From: Saprospiraceae bacterium
GTDB lineage: Bacteria; Bacteroidota; Bacteroidia; Chitinophagales; Saprospiraceae
Assembly: GCA_027488855.1 (NCBI GenBank)
Contig: JAIYAV010000095.1
Coordinates: forward strand, 1 to 64,000
DNA: 64,000 nucleotides
Direction of reading: 5' to 3'
Part shown: piece after piece, positions 38,801 to 50,800 of the stretch
Numbering within the stretch: the stretch's first letter is position 1
Layout: the number at the start of each line of letters is the position of its first letter
Program-made: the position numbers and the translations under genes
Notes under the pieces: model-generated
Told to the model about the DNA's origin: nothing
Database searches by the model: none
What the model saw: the letters and a program-made list of their open reading frames with translations, nothing else

Positions 38801-41800
38801 CCAATGGTAAAGTATTCTTCGATTTGCGGAGTGCCGTTGCTATTGAGGTCGATGTAATCGTAATCGTCGGCTTTGCCATTTTTATTCAGGTCAAGCAGCC
38901 CTTTAGAAGGATCATAAGGATCAAGCTTGCCATTCTTATTGGCGTCGACCACCCGTGGGAATTTCAATATAGTCGCAACACAGGCATCGCTTACCGGACG
39001 GCGTACTTTTACCCACATCAACTTACAGTTGTCCCAGCTCCCTTCATCCAGGTCTTTGGCTGCAACAAATCCGTTACCCTGATTATCGAGGGTAATGTTC
39101 AATTTGTCGTCGCACTTCGCTACTGGTGAAATCTTGTCGACGATACGGATAGGCAGCCAAACCAGGCTATCCTGATAACATGCATCGTAAACCCGTACTT
39201 CTACGAACCAGTCGCCCTGGATTGGCACTCCAGATACGGTGTAACCTTTCGTACAGTCACCAGTTACTTTTACACCTGGATCAGTTTTCAGTACGAATAC
39301 ACCTGTGGGCCGCTCATCCAAGTCAAGGATGGCTACACGTTCAACTACGCGGATTTCGTAGCACCAATCGCTTTGCTCAATTACATTGAAGCTGGAGCGG
39401 TTGAATACAAATCCACCTGTACAATCCATTGGGCCAGTAGAGTATTCCAGTACGTCATCTGGATCGTAAGTTGCAGTAGCTGTTTTTGGATTGGCTTGAG
39501 GGGCACCAGTATAGGCACCTACCTTACCATCTTTATCAACATCCAGTGCAGTAATGATTGGTCTTTCGCTGTCACCTACGATGATGGTTTGTTGCCAGGT
39601 ATAGCGGCCACTATTCCAGTTACTTTCAGCGTAGCAATCGTTGCCGGTTGCTGGCTGGATCAAGTAGTTTGGATAGGCAGTTCCGGTTCCATAGCACCAG
39701 TCGAAGATTGACCAGGTACGGATGATCTTCTTGCCACACAAGCCTTGGCCAGTAGCGAAGGAAACTTCATCCGTGTAGTTGAAGGCAAAACCACAGTAGT
39801 CTTTACCAGTGATGAAAACCTTCTTACCGGCACCGTTGATGTAGTAAGGCACACTCTCAGCGATGTTGTATTTTTTACCTGCCAAATCAGCGGGTAGAAT
39901 CAAATTATCACCTTTCGCTTTGTCATTCGGCACCTCTATCTTACACAAAGGCAATTTGATGACCGGACGATAGATGTTGATCAACTGGCTGCAATTTGCC
40001 TTGTTGCCCATCAAATCTATGAAACTGAAGGTACGGCGAATCTGAGCGTAAAGGTATCCTTGAGCAGCAGATGCGTTGCAATCAGCAAAGTACTGAATTT
40101 CGTCCTTAACGTTCTCCAGTCTTGGCGCACCACAAGCATCCGTAGCCGTAGCCTTACCTGTATAGTAAGCATACAAGCTGTCATTCGAGGATCTGGCCAC
40201 GTTGTAGATGCTGTCCACATCTGAGCATACAAAAGTGTAGGTACCAACGATCTGGTTCTTCGAGTTCAACTTGCGGGAAGTATTCGGCGGACAAGTCACT
40301 ACTGGTGGAATCTTGTCTACAAAGGTGATTGGGCCCCAGATTATATTACAATGGTTGGCGACACTTCTCACTTTGTAAATCAAGGTACGATCACGGTATT
40401 TCTTCACGTCAAATGGAACCCGATCTACCGAAGCCCAAAGGGTTTCTTCTGTCCACTTGTCCTGAATGATTACCCGGTAGTAACTACCCATTGGGTATTT
40501 GTCAAAACCACAAGCTGCGATGAAATTGGGCACCAGCAAATCTGCATTTACTACAGCTTCACAGTTGGCATCCAATGCAATTTGGAATTCTTTGTAACCG
40601 CTGTTCCACTTCGTCTTGATCCAGCAAGAGTCGTTCATGATGGCTTTGTCATCCTCATCCAAATACTTATCCCGACCAGTTACGTTTGGTGAAACGAAAG
40701 GTGGTCTGTAGTCCCCTTTCAATCCACGATCAGCAACCATACCCTCGAAGAGGATACCGTCACCACCAGCAGGATAGGTCAAACCAGCCATTGGCATTGG
40801 ATCGTCGTACTCGTCAGTAGAGTCGAATACTACGATAGATTTGCCAAAGCGTGGGTGGAAGAAGCGGAAGTCAGTCAATGGCCGCTTGTTGCCATTTGAT
40901 TTGTCGAAACCAATTGCACGTGCAGTCACAGAGGCAGACAACATCCATGGATAAGCCGCATTCTTGGTTGGGTCAATTTCGAATTCAATTTGTACGCACA
41001 AGATTGAATCACCACGCAGCAAGAAGTTGGCATTTTCAGAAGTTGGCAACAACAACTTGGTATCAGTAGTACCATTGTAGTTGGGGTTGACCCTCAGCAA
41101 GTCCTTCGGCTTAGCGTTAACCGCAGATTTGAAGTTAACCAGTGAAGATTTTCTGATCTTCTGATGTGGCAAATTGGTCACAAACGCACTATCAACAATG
41201 GTCACAATTGGCTTGGAAGCCGTGTACAATGCTGGGCCATATGCATTCAACAGGTTGAAGAACATCTGGAAGCTATCGAGTGGCACTTCTTGTGGGTTTT
41301 TTACACACAAGTGCGTAATTACGTTGAAGTTGCCGCAAATCTGGCTGGTTGGGAAGTTCACCCCAACGATGTCCATACTTGCTTCTACGTTTGGCTCGTC
41401 AACCCAACCAAAGTCTACCGTCTTGTCCCACTGATTGTCAGGGAAGAAGGCTGGAGTAAATGGATTGGCATTGTCGTCAGCGTCACGTTTGCCGTTTTCA
41501 ATGGCATCATTGGCCCGCAATTCGGCACCAGAACCACCTTCACGTGCATCATTGATCGGGTTCGGCGCGGCGAACAGCGGACGATCATTGACACAAACTT
41601 CAGGTTGGCGGCTGTTGCCATCGGTGATTTTGACAAAAGCACCAGGGCCACGACTTGTACCACCAACGCCAGAGGTTCTGCCATCGCTATCCTGGCCATC
41701 GCTTACTCCTGGGTTGTCCTGGAGGGTCACCACCCGGTGTTTCGGCCAGGCATTCACAAAGCTCGCACTGTCGGTTGCGAAGTATTTCATTGGCAACACG

Positions 41801-44800
41801 TAGTAGACACCAGGGATCAAACCGCGGAAGGAATACAATCCGCTGTCAGCTGCTGGAGAAATACCAGTTTTTACCAGTGCACCAGGAGCATAAGTACCCA
41901 CTCCCGGAGGAGCAATGGTACGGTTGTACAAGATATCCGTTACAGTACCCAATGAAGCGAGGCTGGTCTGGTAACCCACGGTGTCAAATGCACCGGTAGT
42001 ACCATTTACACCACCCCAAATCAGTACAAGGTGCAACGAGTCTACCACATCTTCGCGGGTATCCTGATCACCAAACACATCGTGATCAAACCAAGCTAGG
42101 TTGCCAATTTTGCCCACTGGAATCGCGTAATCTTCCACTTCCCCTTGTGGGTATGGGTATCTTCCGGTATTGCCAGCAGCATCAGTCCAGTTGGCAGGAG
42201 GCGCCAAGATTGGGCCCAATGGCAAGTTATTTTCAAATGACTTCACATAAGGTGACACAGTCATGTGGAAAATATTGTTGTCGGTGCCCAAACCATTCGG
42301 GAATGAAGTGGGGAACTGTGCTGCATAGTTGGTCCAACCCAGGCGGAAACGCATGAAGATGGTACCAGAGTCGAATACAGCGGTAGTTGGTACTCGGAAG
42401 GCCAGGATGGTACTGTCTACACCATTGGTACCTGTAGCAGGCAAAGTAGCCGTGCGGGTAGGTGCACCGAGTGCTGGTACCAAATTGGTCGAGAACGGTG
42501 CAGTTGTAGAAACAGATTGGTGCGTAAATTCAAGCTTTTCAGCTGGAAGATCCATCACACCGTTGCCGTTCCAGTCCATAAAGCCATCGAGGTACGCAGT
42601 TTTGTTGACATAGCCACCATTGGTGGTATCCTGCGAAGTATAGTTGACTTTGATGTAGGCGTATTCACCGGGGAGCAGTGGAGAAAGCAGGCGAACACCT
42701 GTTTCATCATCCACAGTTACACCTTTTTTGAAGGCACCCTGGTCGTCGTCATCACCACCGGCTTTGCTGCCTGCATCTGCATCTGGCTTGCCGTTTAGTT
42801 CACCATCTACACCTTTACCCAAGTAGAGGCGAGGCTGGATGGCGTGGCGTGGGCCAAATTTACCACTGAACAAGGCGTTCATCGAATCGCGCAGGGTCAG
42901 GTATTTTGAACCAGGCAGAATAGCGGTGATCGGCAGATCGCCATAATCAAATCCAGTGTAACCAAAGTCGCGGGTTTCGTCGTATTGGTTGTCCGGGAAG
43001 TTGTTCAATGCATCAGCAGAAGGTGGTCGATTGTTACCAGCCACTAAACCACCCACATCATTGCGTGGTGCATTTTCATCCAGACACAACATCATCGGGT
43101 TGGTGATGGTGAAGGTGTCGGTAGTAATGCGGTTGTCAATCAACAGGTCGTCGCCATTGCTATTGTCATCAATGCAAGAATCGTCAGACAGATCAGGATT
43201 GTTGAACGTAGCGGTCATTCCTGCCGGGTCAGACACGATGATTTGGTAAACCGGGTTGGGAATACCAGAAGGATCAACATTGCCAATCAAGCCACAGAAG
43301 TAGTAGCGGCCATTGGCATCAGTGGTATCGTGATAAGTATATTCGTAAAGGTCACCAGTATTCAATTTGCCATCCAAACCAGCGAATTGCAGTTTGATTG
43401 GAACATTTTTGATGCCTGGTTCGAGTACATCCTGATAGCCATCATAATCGCGGTCTTCAAAGACGGTGTTACCCACTTTGGACAACGAAATGAAGTAATC
43501 TTCTACCTCACCGTAAGGAATAATGCCACCAGGAACCTGAGTTGTGCCTGCACCCGGTTGAGGATCAGGGAAGTTGAGGTTTGGTGCCAAAATGCCGTTT
43601 GGTCCGAGGCGTGGATCGAAGCTAATGCGGAAACGAGACAAAATATTGCCATTGTTGTAAGCCACATTCGCAGGAACTTTGAAGCTCAAGCGTACCGAAT
43701 CACCCACAAACTTCAAGAAGCTCATCTCCAGTTTAACCGCCTGGGTATTGGCTTCCAATACGATTGGGTTGCCATTCAGGTGGGTGAAAATGATGTGTTC
43801 GTTGGAATCAATTTTGCCAGCGCCGTCATCAAAGTTACCGTCGCCGTTCCAGTCAAACCAAGCGTGCAGGTATGCATCCGGGCCGTCCAGGTTGATTTTG
43901 GCGTGGTACTTTACGGTAATTTGAGCCTCATAACCAGCAATCATTGGCGTCACAAAGCGGATACCATCTTCATCATCACCACAAGCATTGGCAGCATTGT
44001 GGAATGGCCAACGGCGACCTTGTGAAGGATCGTATGGGAAGTTGGGATAATTGCTAAAGTCCGCAATTGGATCATCTCCCAAGCTATCACGACCTGGTTT
44101 GAATTCAGCACCAGCATCCTGATCAGGTTGTCCCAGCCATTCTACATCCTGGCAGTTACCCAAACGTAGATCTGGAGTAACGATGTGCTTTGGACCTTCT
44201 GGTTTGGTACCGTTTTCAGTGGTAATGAAGTTGGTATTGGAAGGATCACCAGCTGGAATGTTAGTGCTTTCAGCTAGGTCGCCCAAATCCAAACCGACAT
44301 AACCAAAGTCGATGCGTTGTTCTACCCGCTCATCTGGTAATCCATCAACTGCGTTTGGATCGAGCAGTTGGGGGTTGCTTTGATCGAGGATACCTTCTTC
44401 GTCAGTGCCAATTTGGTCAATCTTGAGCTTGAACATTTGGCTCTTCGACTGTCTGCGGTCGCCACTTAGATACGCCCAAGGATTTTTAAGCGGTTTGCCA
44501 TCGCTATCGAGATCTTCTTCGGTTACATTTTTAATGTAGTCAAAACGAGTAGGCGTAAGGCCAAAAGTATCGATAGCGATGATCTGGTAAACACCTTCAA
44601 TCATACCCGTAAAGCCGTACAAACCTTTAGCATCGGTATAGGTCTGCAAGACTGAATCCTGGATGAAGTCTCGGGATGTACTTCCATCTATAAGCGGTGT
44701 ATTTGGGTTCTGAGCAGTGTTTTGTGTAACGGAGTCACAACGACCAGTGATTGGATCTACCCCACCAAAGCGCAATACTACGCGGACATTCTGGATGCCC

Positions 44801-47800
44801 AGGTTGATTTCCTCCGCATCTTGCAAGCCGTTGTTGTTGCGGTCTTCCCACACGAGGTTGCCCAGTCGGAAGATTGGCAGGAAGTAATCTTCTACTTCAC
44901 CGTCGGCAGCTGAGCCATTGGGCTTAGGTGCAGCGTTGAATGGTACATCCGTGGTGAATCGGAAGCGGAAATAAACTTTGCCGCCCGCAAAAGTAGCATT
45001 GGCCGGTACGTCGAAATTGACGACTTGACCGATTACTGTAGTTGTAGGGGCAACTTTTACACTGTCAACATATTCCAGAATGCCGTCGCTATTCCAGTCT
45101 GCCCAAATGTGTAGATGAGCTGTATCAAGGGTATTGTTGGTTCCGCTGAAAGACAATTGAGCAGTACTTCCAGGTACCAATGGCCCCAGGAAGATGATGC
45201 CGTCTTCGTCATCTGGAATTTGGTTGTTGTCATCACCAGTAGCGCGTTCGGTGGGTTGTCCGTCAGCCTCAGTGTCGATCACTTTACCAATGAATACGAG
45301 TGGAGTCACTGGAACCCCATGACGAGGACCATTGTATACCCGGCGGGTTTGGTAATCGTTGTTGCCAGTGCCAGCAGTAGCATCAGGTAAGTCGCCGTAT
45401 TCTGCACCGCGCAATTCAACCATGAAGTCTTCCACTTCACCATCGGGTGCCTGACCGTAAGCGTTCAGGATGTTCCCGGAAGTAATACGGATACGGACGC
45501 CAATGGAATCAGAAGTAGCAATATTAGGAATGCGAATACCCAGGTTGATGTTCCCCGTAAAGTTGGCGGATACAGGGCGCTGATAAGTCTCTGTAACCCC
45601 ATTGAATTGACCGTCGCCATTCCAGTCAATAAAGGCCCAGAGAGTGGCCGTTTTACCCGTATAATTGTTGGTAACAGGTATACGGAACACAGTACTATCC
45701 GTAGCAATGAGCGGATAAGGCAGTAAGGTAACTGGATTCAAGAAGTTGTTGGGACTCAAATCCTCGTCATCAAACGTATTGGTATCATCACCCGTAGCAG
45801 GCTGGTTAGGCTGGCCTTCCAATTCAGGATCGGGAGGCGTTGCACCGATGTACAGTGCATGTAATGTATCCAGCACAGGGGTGGTGACGATAATAGGCAC
45901 GATTTTGTGGCTTGGGCCAGGCTGGCCACCTTGCTTGTCAGTAATGTAGCGTGGCTCGGCCAAATCACCCCAGTCGTAACCTACAATGGTTACATAGGTA
46001 TCTTCTACTTCACCGAGGATGTCGGTAGTAACCCCTTGAACAGGGCCAGTAGATAGCTGCACAGCTACACTTTCATTACTCAAACGGAAACGGGTAGCAA
46101 CCCGCTCAGGTAGCGGATTCGGTAAAACGGGAACGTTGAAGATCACGTTATAATAACCACTTCCCCCAGCTGGAATGGTAATTGGGCCAGATTTTTGATT
46201 GGGCGAAGCGTCCTCAAAAGAACCATCATCATTCCAATCTGCAAAACCCATCAGGTAAGCATTGGCCGTCGTATTGTTGGTAACAAATACTTTAAATACT
46301 GCTGGTTTTCCACGAATGATCGAGTCAGGTTGAGTGACACCATCTTCGTCGTCGATGCCATTGATGTCATCACCGAAAGCATTCGCTTGGGGTTGCCCAT
46401 CTGCTTCGGCATCAATCGTATTGCCGATTTTTAACCTGTTGTCAATGCGGTGGCGTGGACCACGTGAGCCATTGATGTTGTATATCGTTTCGTAGTTGCC
46501 TGTTCCTGTACCAGCCGCAACGTCTGGGAGGTCACCATAATCGAAACCAGCTACACCTTGCAACATATAATCTTCAACTTCACCGTCAGGTGCTGGGCCA
46601 TAAGCATCGAATACTGCGCCAGAGGTCATACGTACGCGCACGCCGATGTTGCCAGTAGCGAAGATTGGAATAGCCAAATTGAAAACGACAGTATGCGTAC
46701 CGGAGTCAACGGTAGTAGAGTAACGCTCGGTTGAATTTTCAAAAACACCATTGTTGTTCCAGTCTACAAAAACGATCACATTAGCAACGGTATCGAGGTT
46801 GTTGGTTACTGGGAAGGTCATGGTGATGCTGTTGCCCGCAATCAGAGAGTCGGCAGTAGCAGCATTGGTAAACCAACCACGGTTGATGTTTTCATCATTG
46901 ATGTTGTTGTTATCGTCACCTTCTGCCAATACGGATGGGAATGCATCACCTTCTGCATCAGGAGGAGTAGTGCCAATGAACATGGCTGGTTGAATATTGG
47001 TAACCGTTGGGCGTGGATCAATGTCCAATGAATCCATACCGTGGCTAGGGCCTACTAAACCGCCTGCTAAATCAGTGGCAAACTTAGGCTCTGGCAAGTC
47101 GCCAAAGTCACGCATGGTATAAGTGATACAAAGCGTGTGCTCAGCGGAAGGAGCAAATACAATCCCGTGGAACTGGTAAACTGGCAGATCAAAATCAGTA
47201 CCCGAAAGTCTCAAGCCCAAGCGCAAAACGCCATCCTGAGCCAAACGGGTTTGTGCATCAGCCACCCCTTGAGCACCAAGGTTGGTATATTGTCCGGTAG
47301 CGTCTGCTCCAATGGTAAAGTCATTGTATTTGGCTCCGCCCAAATCATCAAAAATATTGGGATCAAACCCAATGAAATTGCCATAATATTTTGGAGCAAC
47401 ATCGGTAATGTCGAACTGGATGTCACCAGTAGCACTCAGGCTACCATGTACAACATCCACATCACAAACCGCCTGGAAACCACCAGTCAAGGATTTGGGA
47501 CGGTATTCGATCTTTTCAATGGTAGCATTTTTGGGCACATAGCTGGAAATGTCAAATTGAACATAACCCCGCATTTCAACCCTTTCGTTGTTGAAAGGAT
47601 CTGTTTTGGTTTGGCGGATGCGGCCTACAGCAATTGAGCCCACTGATTCGTCAACGAGGTTATCACTCGCGCATACATCCTCATAAGCCTGTTGGAAATA
47701 ACCACCTGCTACCCCAGGAATGTCACACTTAACGGTTTTGAGTCCGATGGTAGAGGTGACGTCTGGTGGGGGTGGGCCCAACAATGGGCAAGAAAGTACC

Positions 47801-50800
47801 ACATTGGATTGGCAACCTGCCATGGAAGTAACCGAAATATTGGTATAGTTACCTACCCCCAAGGCAGGGATGGTATAACCAGTAGGTGCAGCGAGTTGGG
47901 CATACGTTAAACCAGAAACCTGAACTATAGTAACTCCATCTGGCAGTGTGTATTGAAGGAGATATGGCGCGCTACCTGGATCACTGCTCATCTTAATGGT
48001 AATCGACCCATCTGTAGAACTCGCCGTAGTGGGTTCTACTTTGGAGTGGGTGATTTGAGGGCTGAGGTTCACCGTATATGACACTGGCGTCAGCGCTGCC
48101 GAATTACACAGCGTGACCGTATTGCGCTTGCGGACATACAGGGTGCCACTTGCACTTGGGGGTGTCGCAGGTGAATAGGAGCTGGTAAGGGAAAACGCTG
48201 GATTGGCCGGAACCGTTCCCGCAGGGTCGGTGTACCACATGTACCGCTCATTGGCACCCAGCACTGAAGTGAGTGTGACCACGATATTGGCACCTTGGCA
48301 AACCTGCGGTACGGCATTCGCCGTGACTGTACTTGGCGCAGGCGGATCCAGTACCGTTATGGTTACGACGTTGGAATTGCAACTATCGACTTGCCCTGGG
48401 GCCACAATCAAGCTAGATACAGAAAGGCTGTAATTGCCTGCTGCAATCAGACTGATCAAAATTTGCCCAGTGGCGCTGGTGGTTACCGTATCGCTGGATT
48501 TAGGGATGGCCGACGCTGCGGATGGTCCCGTGAAATTCAGTTGATATTTGGTATTGGCCACCAAACCAGAAAGGGTAATCGTACCATTGCTGCCGCCACA
48601 CTGAGTGGGGTCAACCTTGGTCACCGAGGTGATATTCGGTGGTATATCCGCGACCTGCGCCTGGCTGCTGGTCAGAAAACAGGTGTTGTTCTGTACCTTG
48701 ACCTGAAAGCGACACCAGGAATCAGCAGGGGTGACCGGATTGACCGAAAAAGTATTGGTGTTACCCAAATTGTCTGTTAAAGTGAACGTATTGGTACCTA
48801 CTCCACCCAGGGTGGCCAGGAATACGTCGTTATCGGTAGTGCTCACCCCATCTGGCTCTGCTACCAGAGCATTGATGACATTACTGGCCAAGCCTACCGT
48901 AATGGTGGTAAAATAATCGCCATTGGGGGTGTTTTTTACACCTAGGTTGCTTACACTAAGGCCCTTGGTGGTACCTACGTAAATAAGGTTGTTGGAAACG
49001 CCGATTGCGGTGATGCCATCATCCGCAAGTCCACTGTTAAATGCGGTGTAGGTCGTCCAGTCAATTCCACCATTGGTTGAAATGGCCAGGCCATTGTCGG
49101 TACCGGCATAAATGACTCCATCTTTGGCAAAAACGGCAGTGACATTCATACTGGGCAACAAACCAGCACCGGCACCAACGGTGACGGGGAAACTAAACCC
49201 ATCATCATAGGATATCTTTAAACCATTGGCTGTGCCGACGTAAATGGTAGATCCAGAGATGAAAATGGACGAAACCGGATCAGTAAAAATGGTGGAAAAA
49301 GCACCACCACTATTGACACTTCGCGACAAGCCGTTGGAAGTTCCTGCAAAGACAATTGCCCCACCGGGCTGTGCGGCGGAAACATTTACATTTAATACCG
49401 GAATTCCATCACCAGTATCAAAAATTGTGCCTGGGTTTGCACTAAACGTACCGCCATTGTCAGAGGAAAGATAGATACCCTGACTGGTCGAAGCATATAC
49501 CCTGGGCCCTTCGACATACACGTGCTTGACCAAAAGGGTGCCCAGTTCAGTCTCCGTAAAAGTCACCCCGCCATCGCGAGAAATCGAGATGCCATTTCCG
49601 GTTCCGACGTATACATTATTGCCATTTTTAGCAATGCTAAAAGAAGTAGGAGTAGCTGGATTGCCTAAACCCGCAGTGATGTTTTTAAATGGAGGCGAGC
49701 ATATCTTTTGCCAGGCATAGCTGTTCCAGCCGGAATTGGTAGATAAGTTTAACGCGCTGCCAGTACAAACGAATTGGCTGAGTGGGTCAGTAAAATTGGG
49801 ACGAATACTAGGAATGGTATAAGGCCCATATTCACAACCATCGAGTGGCCCATTGGAGGCGTGGATGCGGATTTTATACCCGGTTCCACCTACATCGTAA
49901 GGGATAACGGCCAGGATGCTGCCGCTTTTAGCCGCACTGACCAAACGGCCGATAGTAATCGTATTATTAGGTGACAAAAGGGTATTTGCTGCGAAATTAG
50001 TATTACTCAGTTGTATGGTATAAGTGTTGGGTGCATTGATGACTTCAGCATTATTGAAGATATAAGTCAGGTCAAGCAACTCCCCTTGGCAATAAATGGA
50101 GTTCGCGGGCTTCATGGTCATCAACCGGCCACTGCGTACCTCAAAATTCCCGGATTCAAGGCTGAAAACATCTGCTGGATCTGTCGACCTGATCCTCAAT
50201 TTATAGGTACCAGTACGAACATCAGGAATATTGCCATTGATGGTACCGTTACCCGTAGCGCCTACCGAAGCAAAAGTAGTCCAGGTGTTACCAGGGCTAG
50301 GGCTGATCTGCAATTGGAATTGGTTGGGTCCATTAAATGGGCAATTGACGGTATAGGGTACTGAAATCGGATCGCCCACACAGAATGGCCCCAGGGGGTT
50401 TGGATAATTGGCAGTAATCAACAGCCCAAAAGTGAGGTTGCCATTGGCGTTTGGACCGCCGTTGACAACTGCGTTTGGCGCGATTTTCAGCACCCTGATC
50501 CGGTATTGGAAACTGTAGGGCAAACCTGCCGGAACGGTGGTATTGATGGTCAGCGGCGAAATGGCGGCTTTATTCGACCCCACTTGACTCACTATCGTTC
50601 CCAGGTTGGTTGTACCGGCGCCAAAGCCACCAGAGGAGTTACTCAACTGTGCTTGATAGGTGATGTTTTGAGGGCCGGTATTGTTTCCAGCGAAGTTACC
50701 CAAGCAGGCTGCTGGTAAACAGAATGTGTCCACCGTAAACGGAATCGCAATCGCGGCACCCGGACAGTACTGGGTTGGATTGATGCTTCCAGTGGAGATG

